Assembly (NCBI GenBank): GCA_029959085.1
Contig: JARWIR010000012.1
Location: 24,844,590-24,908,589, forward strand
Direction: 5' to 3'
Origin: Nemophila menziesii
Taxonomy: Eukaryota > Streptophyta > Magnoliopsida > Boraginales > Hydrophyllaceae
DNA: 64,000 nucleotides
Shown: positions 23,039 to 35,100 of the stretch, in pieces
Position numbering within the stretch: the first letter of the stretch is position 1
Layout of the letters: each line of letters opens with the position of its first letter
Position numbers and translations under genes: made by a program
Notes under the pieces: model-generated
Seen by the model: the letters and a program-made list of their open reading frames with translations, nothing else
What the model was told of the DNA's origin: nothing
Databases searched by the model: none

Positions 23039-25156
23039 ATGGCTGCACCACCGCCGCCTCTCCAGGCCGGCACCAACCCTCCGGCGGAGCTTCCTCCGGA
23101 CGAAACAATGAACACCACAGAAACCACGAATACCACAGAAATCTCACCTCGCTTAACCTCCATCAAAGACACTGAGAATCATCAGGAGGATCATGTCATG
23201 GAGGAATTCCCAGAATTGAGCGCTGCAAACACTGATAATAGAGGGGGAAAGAGGCAACGAGCATCGCCAAATGATGTAACCAAGAACCATGCGCTTCAAA
23301 CTCCAAGGGAAGCAAATTCTGATCAACAAAGGCCTGCTACTGTAAACCAAAACTCAAGACCTGAATTGATCACAGGCGCTCAATTCACTGCTGCTACAAA
23401 TGGGGTCTCGAAAGGTAACAATTCTACTCCGTTTACTAGGCCTAATCTCAGTAGTTGGAAGGGTACATTAACGGGTAACAATCTAGTAATTCCAATTATT
23501 GAAGATACAGATGAAATTAAGAATAGACATGTAATGGGGGAGGAAGAATTTTATGAAATAGAGGATTTAATAGAAGATGATGATGAGAATCTAGCCTCTG
23601 ATTCGATCCCTACAGTCATTAGAACACGTGAAGAGATTCAAGAAGGGGTTAGATTGTGGAGGAATACGGCAGTGATTAGGCTTCTAGGTAGAGAAATTGG
23701 CTTTACGTATCTTCTTTCTAAATTAAAACAGATTTGGTCGCCAAAAGGGCACTTTGAACTTGTGGATGTGGGACATGGCTATTACATGGCGAAATTCGAT
23801 AAGAGAGATGACTTTGACTTTGCGTTATCCGGCGGTCCCTGGATGATTCTGGACCACTATCTAATTGTTAGGGAATGGACACCGGAATTTAATGCCGCTT
23901 CAAACTTAATAACAACGACTATGGCATGGGTAAGGATTTCGAATCTTGGAATGCAAAATTATACCGCGCGAATCTTAAGGAAAATAGGTGATAAGCTTGG
24001 CCGAACTATAAAAATTGACCCAATGACAAAAGGTAGGCTTAGAGGCAACTTTGCAAGACTAGCGGTGGAATTGGATTTAAAAAAGCCTCTTGAACCTGAA
24101 GTTAGAATCGGGGCAGATATATGCAAGGTAGAATATGAGGGCTTACACTTAATCTGTTTCGATTGCGGAAAATTCGGACACAAAAGGGAAAATTGCCCTC
24201 CGAATATAGTTACTAGAATGGAGGATGAAAGTAATAACACAAAAGGGAAAGAACCTATGGTGGAAGATGTAATTGAAGTGCCAGTTGCTAAGGAAAAGTA
24301 CGGGGAATGGATGACCGTGAATCGGAGGAATAAAGGAGGTGTTAGGAACAATGGAAGCTTTTCAGCTAAACCTTTACGTAGTAATAATCTTGGAAATAAA
24401 TTTGAAGCACTAAGGTTTGAAGAAATTCCAAATGATATACAGTTTAATGCGAATAGTACGTTTAGTAAGGGGCAAACTTCGGGTACAAAATCAAATTCTA
24501 ATAAGGGTAAAGGAGTTACATGGACTATTTCGGGTAGTAAAAAAGGAATAGCGAAAGGGCATGGAGTAATTACGTCTCCAAATTTTGAACAAAGGAGGTC
24601 TTTAGTGGATGAAGTATAGGTAAGTAATTTTGGTCAAATAGAAGAAAATAATGGGACAAATTTAATGAGCAAAAAATCGGACAAAAAAGGCGCGAAACAG
24701 ACTCGTTCAGGTGGGAACTCAATTAAGATAAGTAATGGAAAGAAGTCTAATTTGGGAGTAGAGAGGAGTCTCTCGATTGGGGCTGGAATTGGTGCTATTA
24801 CGGAGGATTTAGTTGAGGTCTTGGTGGTAAATGAGGTTAGCAATGACAGGGACCAAAGTGCAATAACAACAAACTATGTAACATTGGATGATGGCCCCCC
24901 TACACCACAACACAGGCTCTCGCCTGGAGGGGTGTTGGGCCACCTAGAACCGCCAAGCCCAATGGGCAATTCTTCCGTGAATAATCTTCCTCCCATGCCC
25001 CTGGACCCACCATGGGAAGCCGAGACTATCAAGGATGGGACCGAGCAGCCATGGTTGCCGAACCAGGCCCCTGAAACAGCACCAACAGTGGCGCATGAAA
25101 GGGAACAGGTGGATCAAGTTGAGAGCGAGGAGATGGACTTCGAAGCTCGCGCTTAA
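23039..25156 (+). pseudogene. LINE ORF1 with one amber stop (526 + 179 codons)
   Basis: A continuous frame of 706 codons from the ATG at 23039 is broken once, by TAG at 24617-24619. The first part has a low-complexity acidic N terminus, a DUF4283-type gag-like domain at about residues 190-390 (WRNTAVIRLLG; GGPWMILDHYLIVREW) and a CCHC knuckle (C373, C376, H381, C386). The tail beyond the stop is Ser/Pro/Glu-rich and is followed 41 bp later by ORF2 in another frame. ORF1 would bind LINE RNA. The 526-aa product alone keeps both recognisable domains, so it may still work. Whether the stop is decay or natural for this family is unknown. Confidence 0.85.
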
Positions 25157-25197
25157 TGCGCCGCTAGGTACCTCTTTCCTATTTTATTTTAGTTTTT

Positions 25198-28100
25198 ATG
25201 AATTGTGCAAATGTTTCAGGTAATAAATGGGAAAATTCGAAACTTCCCATTAATATTTTAGTTTGGAACTGTTATGGAGCTGCCAAACCAAGATTTAGAC
25301 AAGTTCTTCGGGAAATGATGATTCAAAATAATGTCTGGCTTTCTGTGATTGTTGAGCCGCGAATTAGTGGTGTAAATGCGAATAAAGTTATTAATTCTCT
25401 ACAAAAGGATAATTCAGTTAGAGTAGATTCCGAATGTTACAGGGGTGGCATTTGGTTATTATGGAACGATTCAAATATTAATGTGAAGGTTTTATCAGCG
25501 GGTAGACAGGTTATTAATGTGGAGGTTAGTCAAGAAGGGTGTACTTCGTGGGTCTTTTCTGCAGTGTATGCAAGCCCGGATTACAAATAGAGGGAATTGT
25601 TATGGGAGGCCCTTCATTTTGCTTTTCATAACATACAATCGCCATGGTTAGTTGCTGGAGATTTTAATCAAGTGGGTTTAGAGATAGATAAGAAAGGCGG
25701 AATAACAGGGGTATCAAGAAGAATGGAAAAGTTTGAAGAGTGGAGGCAAAGTTGTGGCTTGATCGATCTAGGTTTTGTGGGTCCGCGTTACACGTGGAGC
25801 GATTCTTGGAATTCGGGTCAGAAAATTATGGAACGACTTGATAGAGCCTATGGTAACGTAGAGTGGCAGATTCTTTTTCCGAATACGCGTGTTTTACATC
25901 TGGCAAGGGTCCATTCAGACCACATGCCGATCCTAATTCAAGTTTGTCCGAATCAGAAACCAAAAGAAATTCCTCGCCGTTTTAGATTTGAAGCAGCTTG
26001 GTGTCTCCACAATGGTTTTCTTGACTTCGTAAACCAAAATTGGGAAGGTAATACCGTAGGGATAGGGGAAGGAATAATTGCTATTCAGAATCACATAAAC
26101 CAGTGGAAGATGGAAGTTTTTGGGGACCTTAACCGTAAGAAAAGAGAACTCATTGCACGAATTAGAGGAATTCAGAAGTCACTTCAATGCTCCTATAATT
26201 CTTCTCTTAGACTCATGGGACTACGATTAACACAAGAGTATGAGAGTGTACTAGCGCAGGAGGAAATGATATATTTTCAGAAATCAAAGGACAAGTGGAT
26301 TGAATCCGGAGATAGGAACACTCGGTTCTATCAACTTGCAGCGATTATAAGGAAAAAAAAGGCGAATTGTGCTAGATTGATGAATGATCAAGATGTTTGG
26401 ATAGAAGATGAGGAGGGGCTAAAACAGTTGGTTCGCTCGTACTATGAATCTCTATACGCAGAACCGGAAGACCAAATGGAGGGGGGCATTTTACCGCTAG
26501 TTGGTCCACTTGAAAGAGAGATTACACGAGAACTTGCGCAACCTTTTTCTGACGAGGAAATGCGTATGGTGGTCTTCCAATCCAATCCGACCAAAGCCCC
26601 TGGGCCGGATGGTATGTCAGCAGCCTTCTATCAAAAGTGTTGGAGCTCAGTGGGTCCTTCAATTTGTAAAATGGTTAGAGATGCGATTAGTATGGGTCAT
26701 CTTCCTTCGGGTCTGAATGGTACACTTATACACCTTATTCCGAAAGTACCAGACCCGAATCGGGTACGCTTACTCCGTCCTATTAGTCTCATTAATTGTC
26801 CGGTTAAATTTATTATGAAGGCAATGGTCAATAGACTAAGGCCTATTTTATCTAACGTTATTGGCCCTTGCCAAAGTAGTTTTTTGCCAGGTCGATCAAC
26901 AGTGGATAATGTAGTGCTTGTACGGGAGGTGGATCATAAGATGAGGCATCTTCAAGGAAGGAGGGGAATCATGGCTGTCAAAATTGATCTTGCCAAAGCT
27001 TATGATAGGATTAGATGGGAATTCATTGAGGAAACGATTAGACTTTTTGGGTTTCCGGAAGATTGGATAAAGATTATAATGTCAAGTATGAAAGAAAATG
27101 AAATGCGAGTTCTTTGGAATGGGGAACCTCTAGCCCCTTTTACTCCATATCGTGGAATCCGTCAAGGGGACCCACTTTCGCCATATATCTTTGTTCTTTG
27201 TATGGAGCGATTATCTTTGCTAATTCAGAATTATTGTGTTGCCGGAAAATGGAAGGAGGTCCAGATTGGGCGTCAAGGTCCTAAGTTATCTCATTTATTT
27301 TTCGCGGATGATCTAATTTTGTTTGGTGAGGCCTCTTTTTTGCAGGTTCAGGTCATACAGGAGGTGATGGATAGATTCTGTAAAGAAGCTGGACAAACAA
27401 TTAGTGCCGAGAAGTCACTAATATATTTCTCCTCAAATGTTCCTGTCCTTGTCCAGAAAGAGTTGGCCTTGGCTAGTGGGTTTTGTCACAGTAACTCGTT
27501 TGATACCTACCTTGGAGTACCTATTCTTTCGGGAAGACTACCAAAAGGGTTCTATAAAGGCATAATGGAGAAAATGAGGAACAGATTAGCTACATGGAAA
27601 ACAAAGACATTATCGCTCGCTGGTCGGATCACACTAGCTCAATCGGTCTTAAACGCGATGCCTGTGTATCAAATGCAAGTGTTGAAGCTTCCGAAATATA
27701 TATGCAATGATATAGATAGAGTTATCAGGGACTTTATATGGGGTTCATCAAGTTCGGAAAGAAAGGTTCATTGGGTGGCGTGGAATCAAGTATGCAAGGC
27801 TAAGAATAATGGGGGTCTTGGGATAAGGAGTGCTGAGAAATATAACTTAGCTCTCCTAGCTAAATTGGGGTGGAAGATTCTTCAAGATGATCAATCGGTA
27901 GCATGGGTTAATGTATTCAAAAACAAATATTTCAAGAATGGCCTTTTGAACCGAATTCAAAATGGGAATGAGTCAAACGCTTGCAAGGCTATTCTTGCGG
28001 GTGTTGAAGCTTTTCGTGAAGGGTTTATTGATCAAAGTGACGAAGAAGGGACAAAAATAAGATGGAAGTGGGATAATTCGGGTTGTTTCTCCGTGAAATC

Positions 28101-29529
28101 GGCATTCAAGAATTTGTTGGGAGATGAAGGTGATGAATTCTTTAAATGGGAATTGATATGGAGGCTAAAATGCTCCCAAAAAATACGGGTATTCTTGTGG
28201 AGAGTTGTTTTAAACCGGATTGCTACAATGGAAAGTTTGTATAAACGTAATATTGTGGAATCGAAAGCTTGCGCGATATGTGGTGCTGAGAGGGAAGATT
28301 TAATTCATGTCTTTTTGAAATGCAAAATTCCTATGTTGATTTGGGACTCACTTGGGCTCTTTACAGGTACATCGGTTGATAATGGATCTGCTGGAACTGA
28401 CCCTGGCGTGGCTGGAGGATCTCGAACCAGGAGCATGGCGGCTTGCTTGGAACAGGAGGTTGGCGCTGATGGAATGGGAGGACTGCTGCAGCGTGACAGG
28501 GAGGACTTGGATCATTTCAACAGCTCCTGGATTCGCAGCAGGGACAGGTTGCCGAGGAGAAGCACTGCACTCGCGAGGGAACAGCAGCAGGCCCACGGAA
28601 GATATGCTTCTGCAGAAAACATCCACATAGCTGCTGGTTTTAGCGCTCAACAGCAGCAACACAGCAATTTTGCAGCTGCAATCTTGGCGCCAAGTTCATC
28701 GAATTATGTTAAAACGTGGGTTGAAGGACATCTTCAATCCAAAGCACGAATTAATGGCATAGAGTGGCCCTATATCTACATAGCCGCGTTATGGATTACA
28801 TGGACTAAAAGAAATGCGTTTGTATTTAACGAAGAAACTACTATACCGCATGGGTCGGAGTTAAAAAGCGAAATTTTCTATTTAGCTAAGAATTTCATTT
28901 CGGCATGGGGTAAGTCTTTTGATGGTGGATTGATCAAGTTGGCTAGCAATGTTTTGGTAAAATGGGTTAAGCCTTCTACGGGTTTCAAACTAAACATTGA
29001 TGGAAGCTTTTTTAACGAGAAAAAACTAGCTGGAATTGGTGGTATTATAAGAGATAAGTATGGAACTTGTTTATCAGGGTTCTTGGGTGCTTGTTTATTT
29101 GTATCACCTTTTATTTCCGAGCTTTTTGCTCTCCGTTTTGACCTGAGATGGGCATGTAATAATGGCTTTACTGAATTGGTAATTGAAACAGATTCGGAGG
29201 AGCTCCACGCGCTAGTGAAGGGCGGTGGGAGCTCTACTCACTTTGAGAGAGACTTGGGGAAGTTCCACGCGCTAGTGAAGGGCGGTGGGAACTTAGGAAG
29301 TCGTTATGTTTCAGTTATTGAGGAATGTTGCGCATTGCTGAAAAAATTTCCGAATTTCGTTCTCAAACATGTTTTTCGTGAAGCAAACCTTTGTGCTGAT
29401 AAGCTAGCAAAGGAAGGCGCTAAAATGTCTAGTCAACCGATTACGTTTAAAGACCCACCTGAATATCTTTGGAAGTTCATTACGAAAGACAGAAGTGGTT
29501 ACGCAACTACTAGAGTAGTCCTAGTTTAG
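25198..29529 (+). pseudogene. LINE ORF2 (endonuclease, RT, zf-RVT, RNase H) with one amber stop
   Basis: One frame of about 1443 codons is broken once, by TAG at 25588-25590 inside the endonuclease domain. The 130-codon first part has the WNCYG and VEPRISG motifs of an APE-type endonuclease. The second part (counted from 25597) continues it with GDFNQV (21-26) and HSDHMPIL (106-113). RT follows with KAPGPDG (333-339), KIDLAKAYD (462-470), IRQGDPLSPY (521-530) and FADD (569-572). A zf-RVT finger has C892, C895, H904 and C909, and RNase H has D1135, E1175, D1199 and D1268. Residues about 922-1035 are an unusual GC-rich in-frame insertion, and the RNase H domain carries a 20-residue duplication. 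The amber stop removes the RT from the endonuclease N terminus, so this copy is probably inactive. Confidence 0.88.
29205..29290 (+). repeat. 60-bp in-frame tandem duplication in the RNase H domain
   Basis: A 26-bp block at 29205-29230 recurs exactly at 29265-29290, giving a 60-bp period and a repeated ALVKGGG motif. Confidence 0.85.
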
Positions 29530-29597
29530 TCTAGTAGAATTATTATTATGTATGTAATCCATTGTTTTATCGGCTAGTTTTAGCCTCTTATGTATGC

Positions 29598-29628
<31 letters not shown>

Positions 29629-29636
29629 GCGAATTG

Positions 29637-31344
29637 AAAGAAGAAGAAAAAAAAAAGAATGATGAGTGGATTCCAAATTGTGCGTGAAAATATGATGAAG
29701 TACTCCAAACTACGTGGTGACAAACTTCTTTTCAGTGGGCACGGACTTAATAGTAACAGGAATGCCTAATGAAAAAGATATACGCTCATCAGGCGGTGCG
29801 GAAGACCAAAACAGCTGCACCTAATTCATTTAAGCAATTCCAGCTACACCGGAAAGAAAACAGTGGCCACCGGCTAATTGTTTTGTGACGAACGTAAAAA
29901 AATAAAATAAAATAGAGCTTCACATTTCATATAAATCATGGCTTGGTGATTAAAGCATCTTCCAATCACACAAGTGTTTCTAACATGGCTTGGCTACATA
30001 TGGAGGAGACCTGTATCTGCCGAATGAAATAAAATGTGGAGATTTTTTACACTGCAGTCGCAAGGAAGAATATCTACTACCCGTTCACATCTTTGTCAAT
30101 CTCGAACACAGAACAACCCAATCAACCGCCGCCGTGCTCAACCGTTTGATATTAATCGCCAACAGGCCAATACCATTCCTTCCATATCGAACACTGGCCC
30201 ATTCCAGTATTAGGCCCAATCCATTGATACACAATTCAACGGCCACATCCAAACACCGAATACACACTATAAAAAAAAACTGAATTCAACAACACGACTA
30301 CACGAGAATCCACTGTTCTCGATGAACCGAACATACACCAACACCAAATAAAGAAAACATAAAAAAACCAGCAGTAATTAGTAGCGATATGAAGTGCCTG
30401 ATTAAAATTTTATACAAGGTATTGGGTTGCCTTTTAGAAATGGGCTGTTTTCTTTTTTATGAAAAAATATATTTTGGTAGGCTCTTTATAAAATTATTGG
30501 ACTGTTGTTTTTAAAGAATAAAAAGGTATTGGGCTGCTTAGTATTTTTGTGTGAGTATTGGATTGGATTTGATATAACAATGTATTAGTTAGTGGGGTGA
30601 TATGTATGTTGTGTGATCAATGTTAAAAAAAAAAAAAATTGGAATGATTGAAAGTTTGATTTTCGCGTGAGGTAGTTAAGTTAGGGTTGTTTTGTGATTA
30701 TGGGGTGGTGTTAAGTGTGTGCTCGACGACTTGGTTTAGTGGTGACTTTGGGCGAAGTTTGGGAGGTTTCAATTGGAAAAGGGGAGTTGATATAACGAGG
30801 AGTGTTAAGGGATACGCGGTGGTTTTAGGTGTATACGGAAAAAGTTTGAGGTTATAAACGATGCGCGTTGACATGGACACTTCACACCACTCTCCCTTGG
30901 GTGATAAAGCGCAAGCACGTGGGGCCTTAAGTCCCGAGGTACGTTTTTTATCCTTTCTTGTCTTTATTTTTGTATACTGTTTGGTTAGATGTATACTTGC
31001 TAAAATTTATTGCTTTCTGAGTCTTTTCGAGTCGTGGGGATATTACTCAACGTGTTTAACTTTTAAAAAAATTAAAATAATTCATGTAAGGAATAAGCGT
31101 ATAACTTAAAGAATGTCCCCGAAAACATACTTTAAACAAGTTAATGATAGTTACTATTATGCTTTCGAATTGATTCATAATGTGCTTAATGTATTGCATG
31201 AAAACATAAGTAATAGATGGCAAAGGTTAGTGAGAAATGTGTAGAAGTAAGTTTGAATGAAGTGAGAATGAGTGGTGTGTAGAGCGCGAGGTTCGAAATT
31301 GTTGAAAACGCTTAATATATAAACTAAAAATGAAAAAGTAACGA
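29637..31344. other. AT-rich interval, no gene recognised
   Basis: Short open frames here (for example 29990-30283) lack recognisable domains or conserved composition. There is an A-run at 30625-30638 and repeated GGCTGTTTT/TATTGGGCTG words at 30420-30540, but no terminal repeats could be paired. Confidence 0.5.
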
Positions 31345-31513
31345 AACCATATAGTTAGGAACCGGTTGGAACCGGTAATCCGGCCCTTCTTACTGGTCTG
31401 GATCTTCCTTTCACCTGCCCCAGATCCGATTAAAAAAGAGCCGGTTGACCTGAACAGTCCGATAAGACCCAGATTCGCTAAGAACCGGGCCGAACAGGTC
31501 TGTTATCCACCCT
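31345..31513. other. Possible degenerate hAT-like fragment
   Basis: A GC-richer patch with AACCGGTTGGAACCGG and GAACCGGGCCG words ends in ATCCACCCTG, which resembles a hAT terminus. No paired end or TSD was found. Confidence 0.3.
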
Positions 31514-31850
31514 GAGCCCGATCTAGTCTATTTTTAATAGAAATATCATTTTAAATAGTGAAATGCACATCTCTTCCACCATTAAAAACCCATATTAGAG
31601 CGCTCACAATTCTAGGGCCGGTCTTGGGCATAGACCCAGGAAGCAACCGCCTTGGCCCCCAAATATTTGGTATAGGATCCTTTTCGGGAGAATTAAATAT
31701 TTCTATGTATATAATTATATAATTAAATTCAGTTAAATAACATGGATTATAAGTTAGCTCATTGATAAAATAATATATTTTCTTAAAAAAGATTTAAGGT
31801 GCGAGTCTTATCTTAAAATAATTTTTTTATAAAAAAAGGTTCTCAATTTT
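31514..31850. other. Interval with a fragment resembling the 63.2 kb repeat
   Basis: GGGCCGGTCTTGGGCAT near 31616 resembles the left end of the repeat at 63203 (GTCGGTCTTGAG) but has no paired right end. The rest is AT-rich with nothing recognised. Confidence 0.35.
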
Positions 31851-31860
31851 GTTTTATAAT

Positions 31861-31891
<31 letters not shown>

Positions 31892-31990
31892 GATCATCAA
31901 ATCAAACTTTTTATTTAATACTCAACTTCAAAATCCTTACAAAATTAATGGTAACAAGCATTTACCCAAGCATGGGTAATATACCTTGTA

Positions 31991-32086
31991 GGCCCATTTA
32001 AACATTACAACCTTAAAAGAAAAGAAAAAAGCCCAATAGGCCCATTTAAACATTACATCCTTAAAAGAAAAGAAAAGAGCCCAATA
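31991..32086 (-). repeat. Two 48-bp tandem repeats in the LINE 3' UTR
   Basis: GGCCCATTTAAACATTAC begins at 31991 and again at 32039. The two 48-bp units differ at only a few bases. They lie between the ORF2 stop and the poly(A) tail. Confidence 0.85.
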
Positions 32087-32103
32087 GGCTATTACAATTA
32101 ATT

Positions 32104-35100
32104 TTAACTAACTAACTTCTCCACTATCTTTATAACCTTTTCATTTCTTAAACTTCTTGTACTGACCTTCATCTTTGCCATTTCGCAAATACGCCCCAAT
32201 ATTTGATCTTCATTCAATATCACCCCACCATGATCAATCTCATTTCTTTGCTTCCATAAGATATAAATGTATGAAGTAACCATTAAGCTCACTAACATTT
32301 TCTGTTCCTTACTAGTTAAACCAATGAATTTTTCTACAAGATCATCAAAATCACTTGGTAACCATACTATATCGCAAATTTTTAGTATTTTCTGCAATAT
32401 CCTTTTAGAGAAAGTACACTTGAAGAATATGTGCACATTATCTTCACCAGTAGCCTTACACAAGCTGCATAGGGGATCAACTTGAGCTCCCCACTCAATC
32501 ATTCTCAGCTTAGTACTTAGTCTGTTTTGAATAGCAAGCCAAGATATAAACACACACCTAGGAATATTAGCTTTTGACCAAATGAGCTCATACCACTTAA
32601 CTGTTGCTTCATCTGAGTCATTTGTGAGTTTGATAAGGGTTTTTTTGAAAGAAAAGCCTCGCTTATTTGATTCACTCCATATCTTCTTATCTTCTCTGCT
32701 AGTAAGTGTAATATCAGCGAGATGTGGGAGAATTTTGCCCACACATGGAGGTAACCTCCACCTTTCTTTGCCATAGCAATTGTCAACTGTTTTATTACTA
32801 TTCAAGTTATCTTTTGATAGCTCTATACCCAAGATTTGTTGCATGCTCTGTCCTCCAATCCACCTATCCCAGATAAGGTAGGTAGCCTTACCATTAAACA
32901 CTTTATGCGTAATGAACTCATACGCTATGCCTCTTACTTTCATTAATTTCTTCCAAATCCACGTGTGACTCTGTTTCTCTTCAAAACTCCATACACACTT
33001 CCCTTTTAAAATGTTATGTTTGACCCACATACTCCACACGTTTTGTTCTTGTGAGTACATCCTCCAGAAGGTGGATAGAAGGCAAACAAGATTTAGCCTC
33101 TCCAAGTTAGGTATACCAAGGCCTCCTCTATCTTTACTGCAACATACTCTCTCCCATGATATGTAAGCTCCTTGTGCTCCATTCATATTACCCTTCCAAA
33201 GAAAGCTACTTATAAGTTTGTTCAGTTTATAAATAACTTGCTTTGGGAGTAAAAATACTCTGCACCAGTAAAGGACTTTGCTCACAATTATACTTTTAAT
33301 AAGTTCTAACCTGCCAGAATATGATAATAGCTTTGAGGTCCATTGGTTTATAGTATTTACTATTTTATCAATCAACTTATTACCCTCATCAACACTGAGT
33401 TTTTTTGAATGTAGTGGGACCCCTAAATATCTAACTGGCAATTTGCCAATCTTGATATTCAGGATCCTTGAAATCTCTTTTTCCATATTAACATTGCCTC
33501 CACTTACATAAATTTCACTCTTCTGATGATTAATTTGTAGACCTGAAAGTCTTGAGAATAGATTTAAACCATCATTGATAATTTCTGCTGATTCTAAATT
33601 AGCCTTGAAGAACACAAGTAAATCATCCGCAAAAATCATGTGATTTAGTTTCATTATATCACATTTATGATGGAATTGAAACTCTCTTTTATTTGCCAAG
33701 TGAGTAAATAACCCCGTAAAAACTTCCATACATAAAGCAAAGAGATAGGGTGAGAGAGGGTCACCCTGTCTCAACCCTCTCTTCCCCTCAAAAAAACCAC
33801 ACGCTTCACCGTTTACACTCACTGAATAAGTAGGTGTGCATACACACATAATGATCCATTTAATGAATTTACTTGGAAACTTAAGAGCTTTTAGAATATT
33901 GATTAAAAACCCCCAGTTTACACTATCATAGGCCTTTTGAAGGTCTAGATTTATAGTGCAATTAGACATACTACTTTTCTTATCATAACCCAGCATTATA
34001 TCTTGAGCAACTAAAATATTGTCGCCAACATACCTTCCTTGTATATAAGCGGCTTGGTTTAAAGATATGATTGAGCTCATGACTTTTTTTAATCTTTTAC
34101 TCATGATTCTTGATAATGTTTTATATATAGTATTTGTACATGATATTGGACGAAATTTCTTCACATTCGTCGGCTTTTTCTCTTTTGGGATCAAAACAAT
34201 GTTTGTAGCATTAACTTGTTTGAGAAGTTTATTGTTTTCAAAACTTTGTTTGATAGCTTTAGTGAAGTCTTCACCTACAATTTCCCATGCTTCTTTATAA
34301 AAAGTCGAGTTCAAACCATCAGGGCCTGGACTCTTCTTAGAATTAATCGAAAATAAAGCCTCTTTAACTTCTTTATCCGTTACAGGAGCTATTAAATCTT
34401 GACTCTGTTCTTCACTTAAAGTTTTACCCAATAGCATACTAAGTACATTACTAGAACAGAACTCTTCTTTATCATCTTTAGTTCCCAACAGGGTAGTATA
34501 GAATTTCACAAATTCATCTTTTATAAGGTTAGGATCTTCTATATTTGTACCTTCATCAGTGACAAGTAAGGTAACATTATTTCTAGCTATTCTACCTTTA
34601 ATGATTTTGTGGTAGTAAGCTGAGTTACTGTCCATCTCATTGTTAAACATAACTCTAGCTTTCTGTTTTAACACTCTATGTTGAATAACAATAGCTTCTT
34701 CCAGTTCAGCGCTGAGTATCTTTTCTTCAGTTATATAACTCTGATCAAACTTCCCACTCATAATCTGCATCTGAACTATATTAAGTTGAGTTTTAAGCAA
34801 TTCTATATTTGAAGAATTCCTCTTAAAGTACATGTTATTGAACTTCTTTAAAGCCTCTTTAGTATTTTTCTGCTTTTTACATAATGAGAACATAAAATTA
34901 CCTTCTACTTTCAAACTCCAAGCCTCTTTAACTGTGTATAAGAACTTCTCATGATTAGTCCAGGCATCAAAAAACCTGAACTGGCTAGCTATACTCCTTT
35001 TCTTAGTAATAAAATTCAACTTTAAAGGGCAATGATCTGAGGTGGATGGATTGTGTATTATGACTCTAGAATCAATTGTATCTAACCACTTTGTATTAAC

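Larger units (their letters stand above)
22962..29621 (+). mobile_element. Near-intact RNase H-bearing L1-type LINE (about 6.66 kb)
   Basis: It is bounded by an exact 15-bp TSD AAAGGATGCGAATTG (22947-22961 and 29622-29636, the last A's shared with the tail). The 3' end is a poly(A) tract of about 24-27 bp from 29598. Two ORFs are present, each with a single amber stop. The exact TSD and long pure A tail suggest a young insertion that was probably full length. Confidence 0.93.

Noticed and set aside
24610..25220. Possible intron: AG/GTAAGT at 24618-24625 and TTTCAG at 25214-25219 in the LINE
   Set aside because: The stop codon lies just before the donor and would remain in the message, so splicing would not join the ORFs. 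LINE RNAs are normally unspliced. It is most likely chance.
28348..28662. 104-codon minus-strand frame in the GC-rich LINE insertion
   Set aside because: It overlaps the in-frame insertion of ORF2 on the opposite strand. High GC lowers stop frequency in all frames there, so openness alone is not evidence.
29990..30283. 97-codon plus-strand frame
   Set aside because: No domain, no leader or promoter signal, and it ends in low-complexity sequence. Not supportable as a gene.
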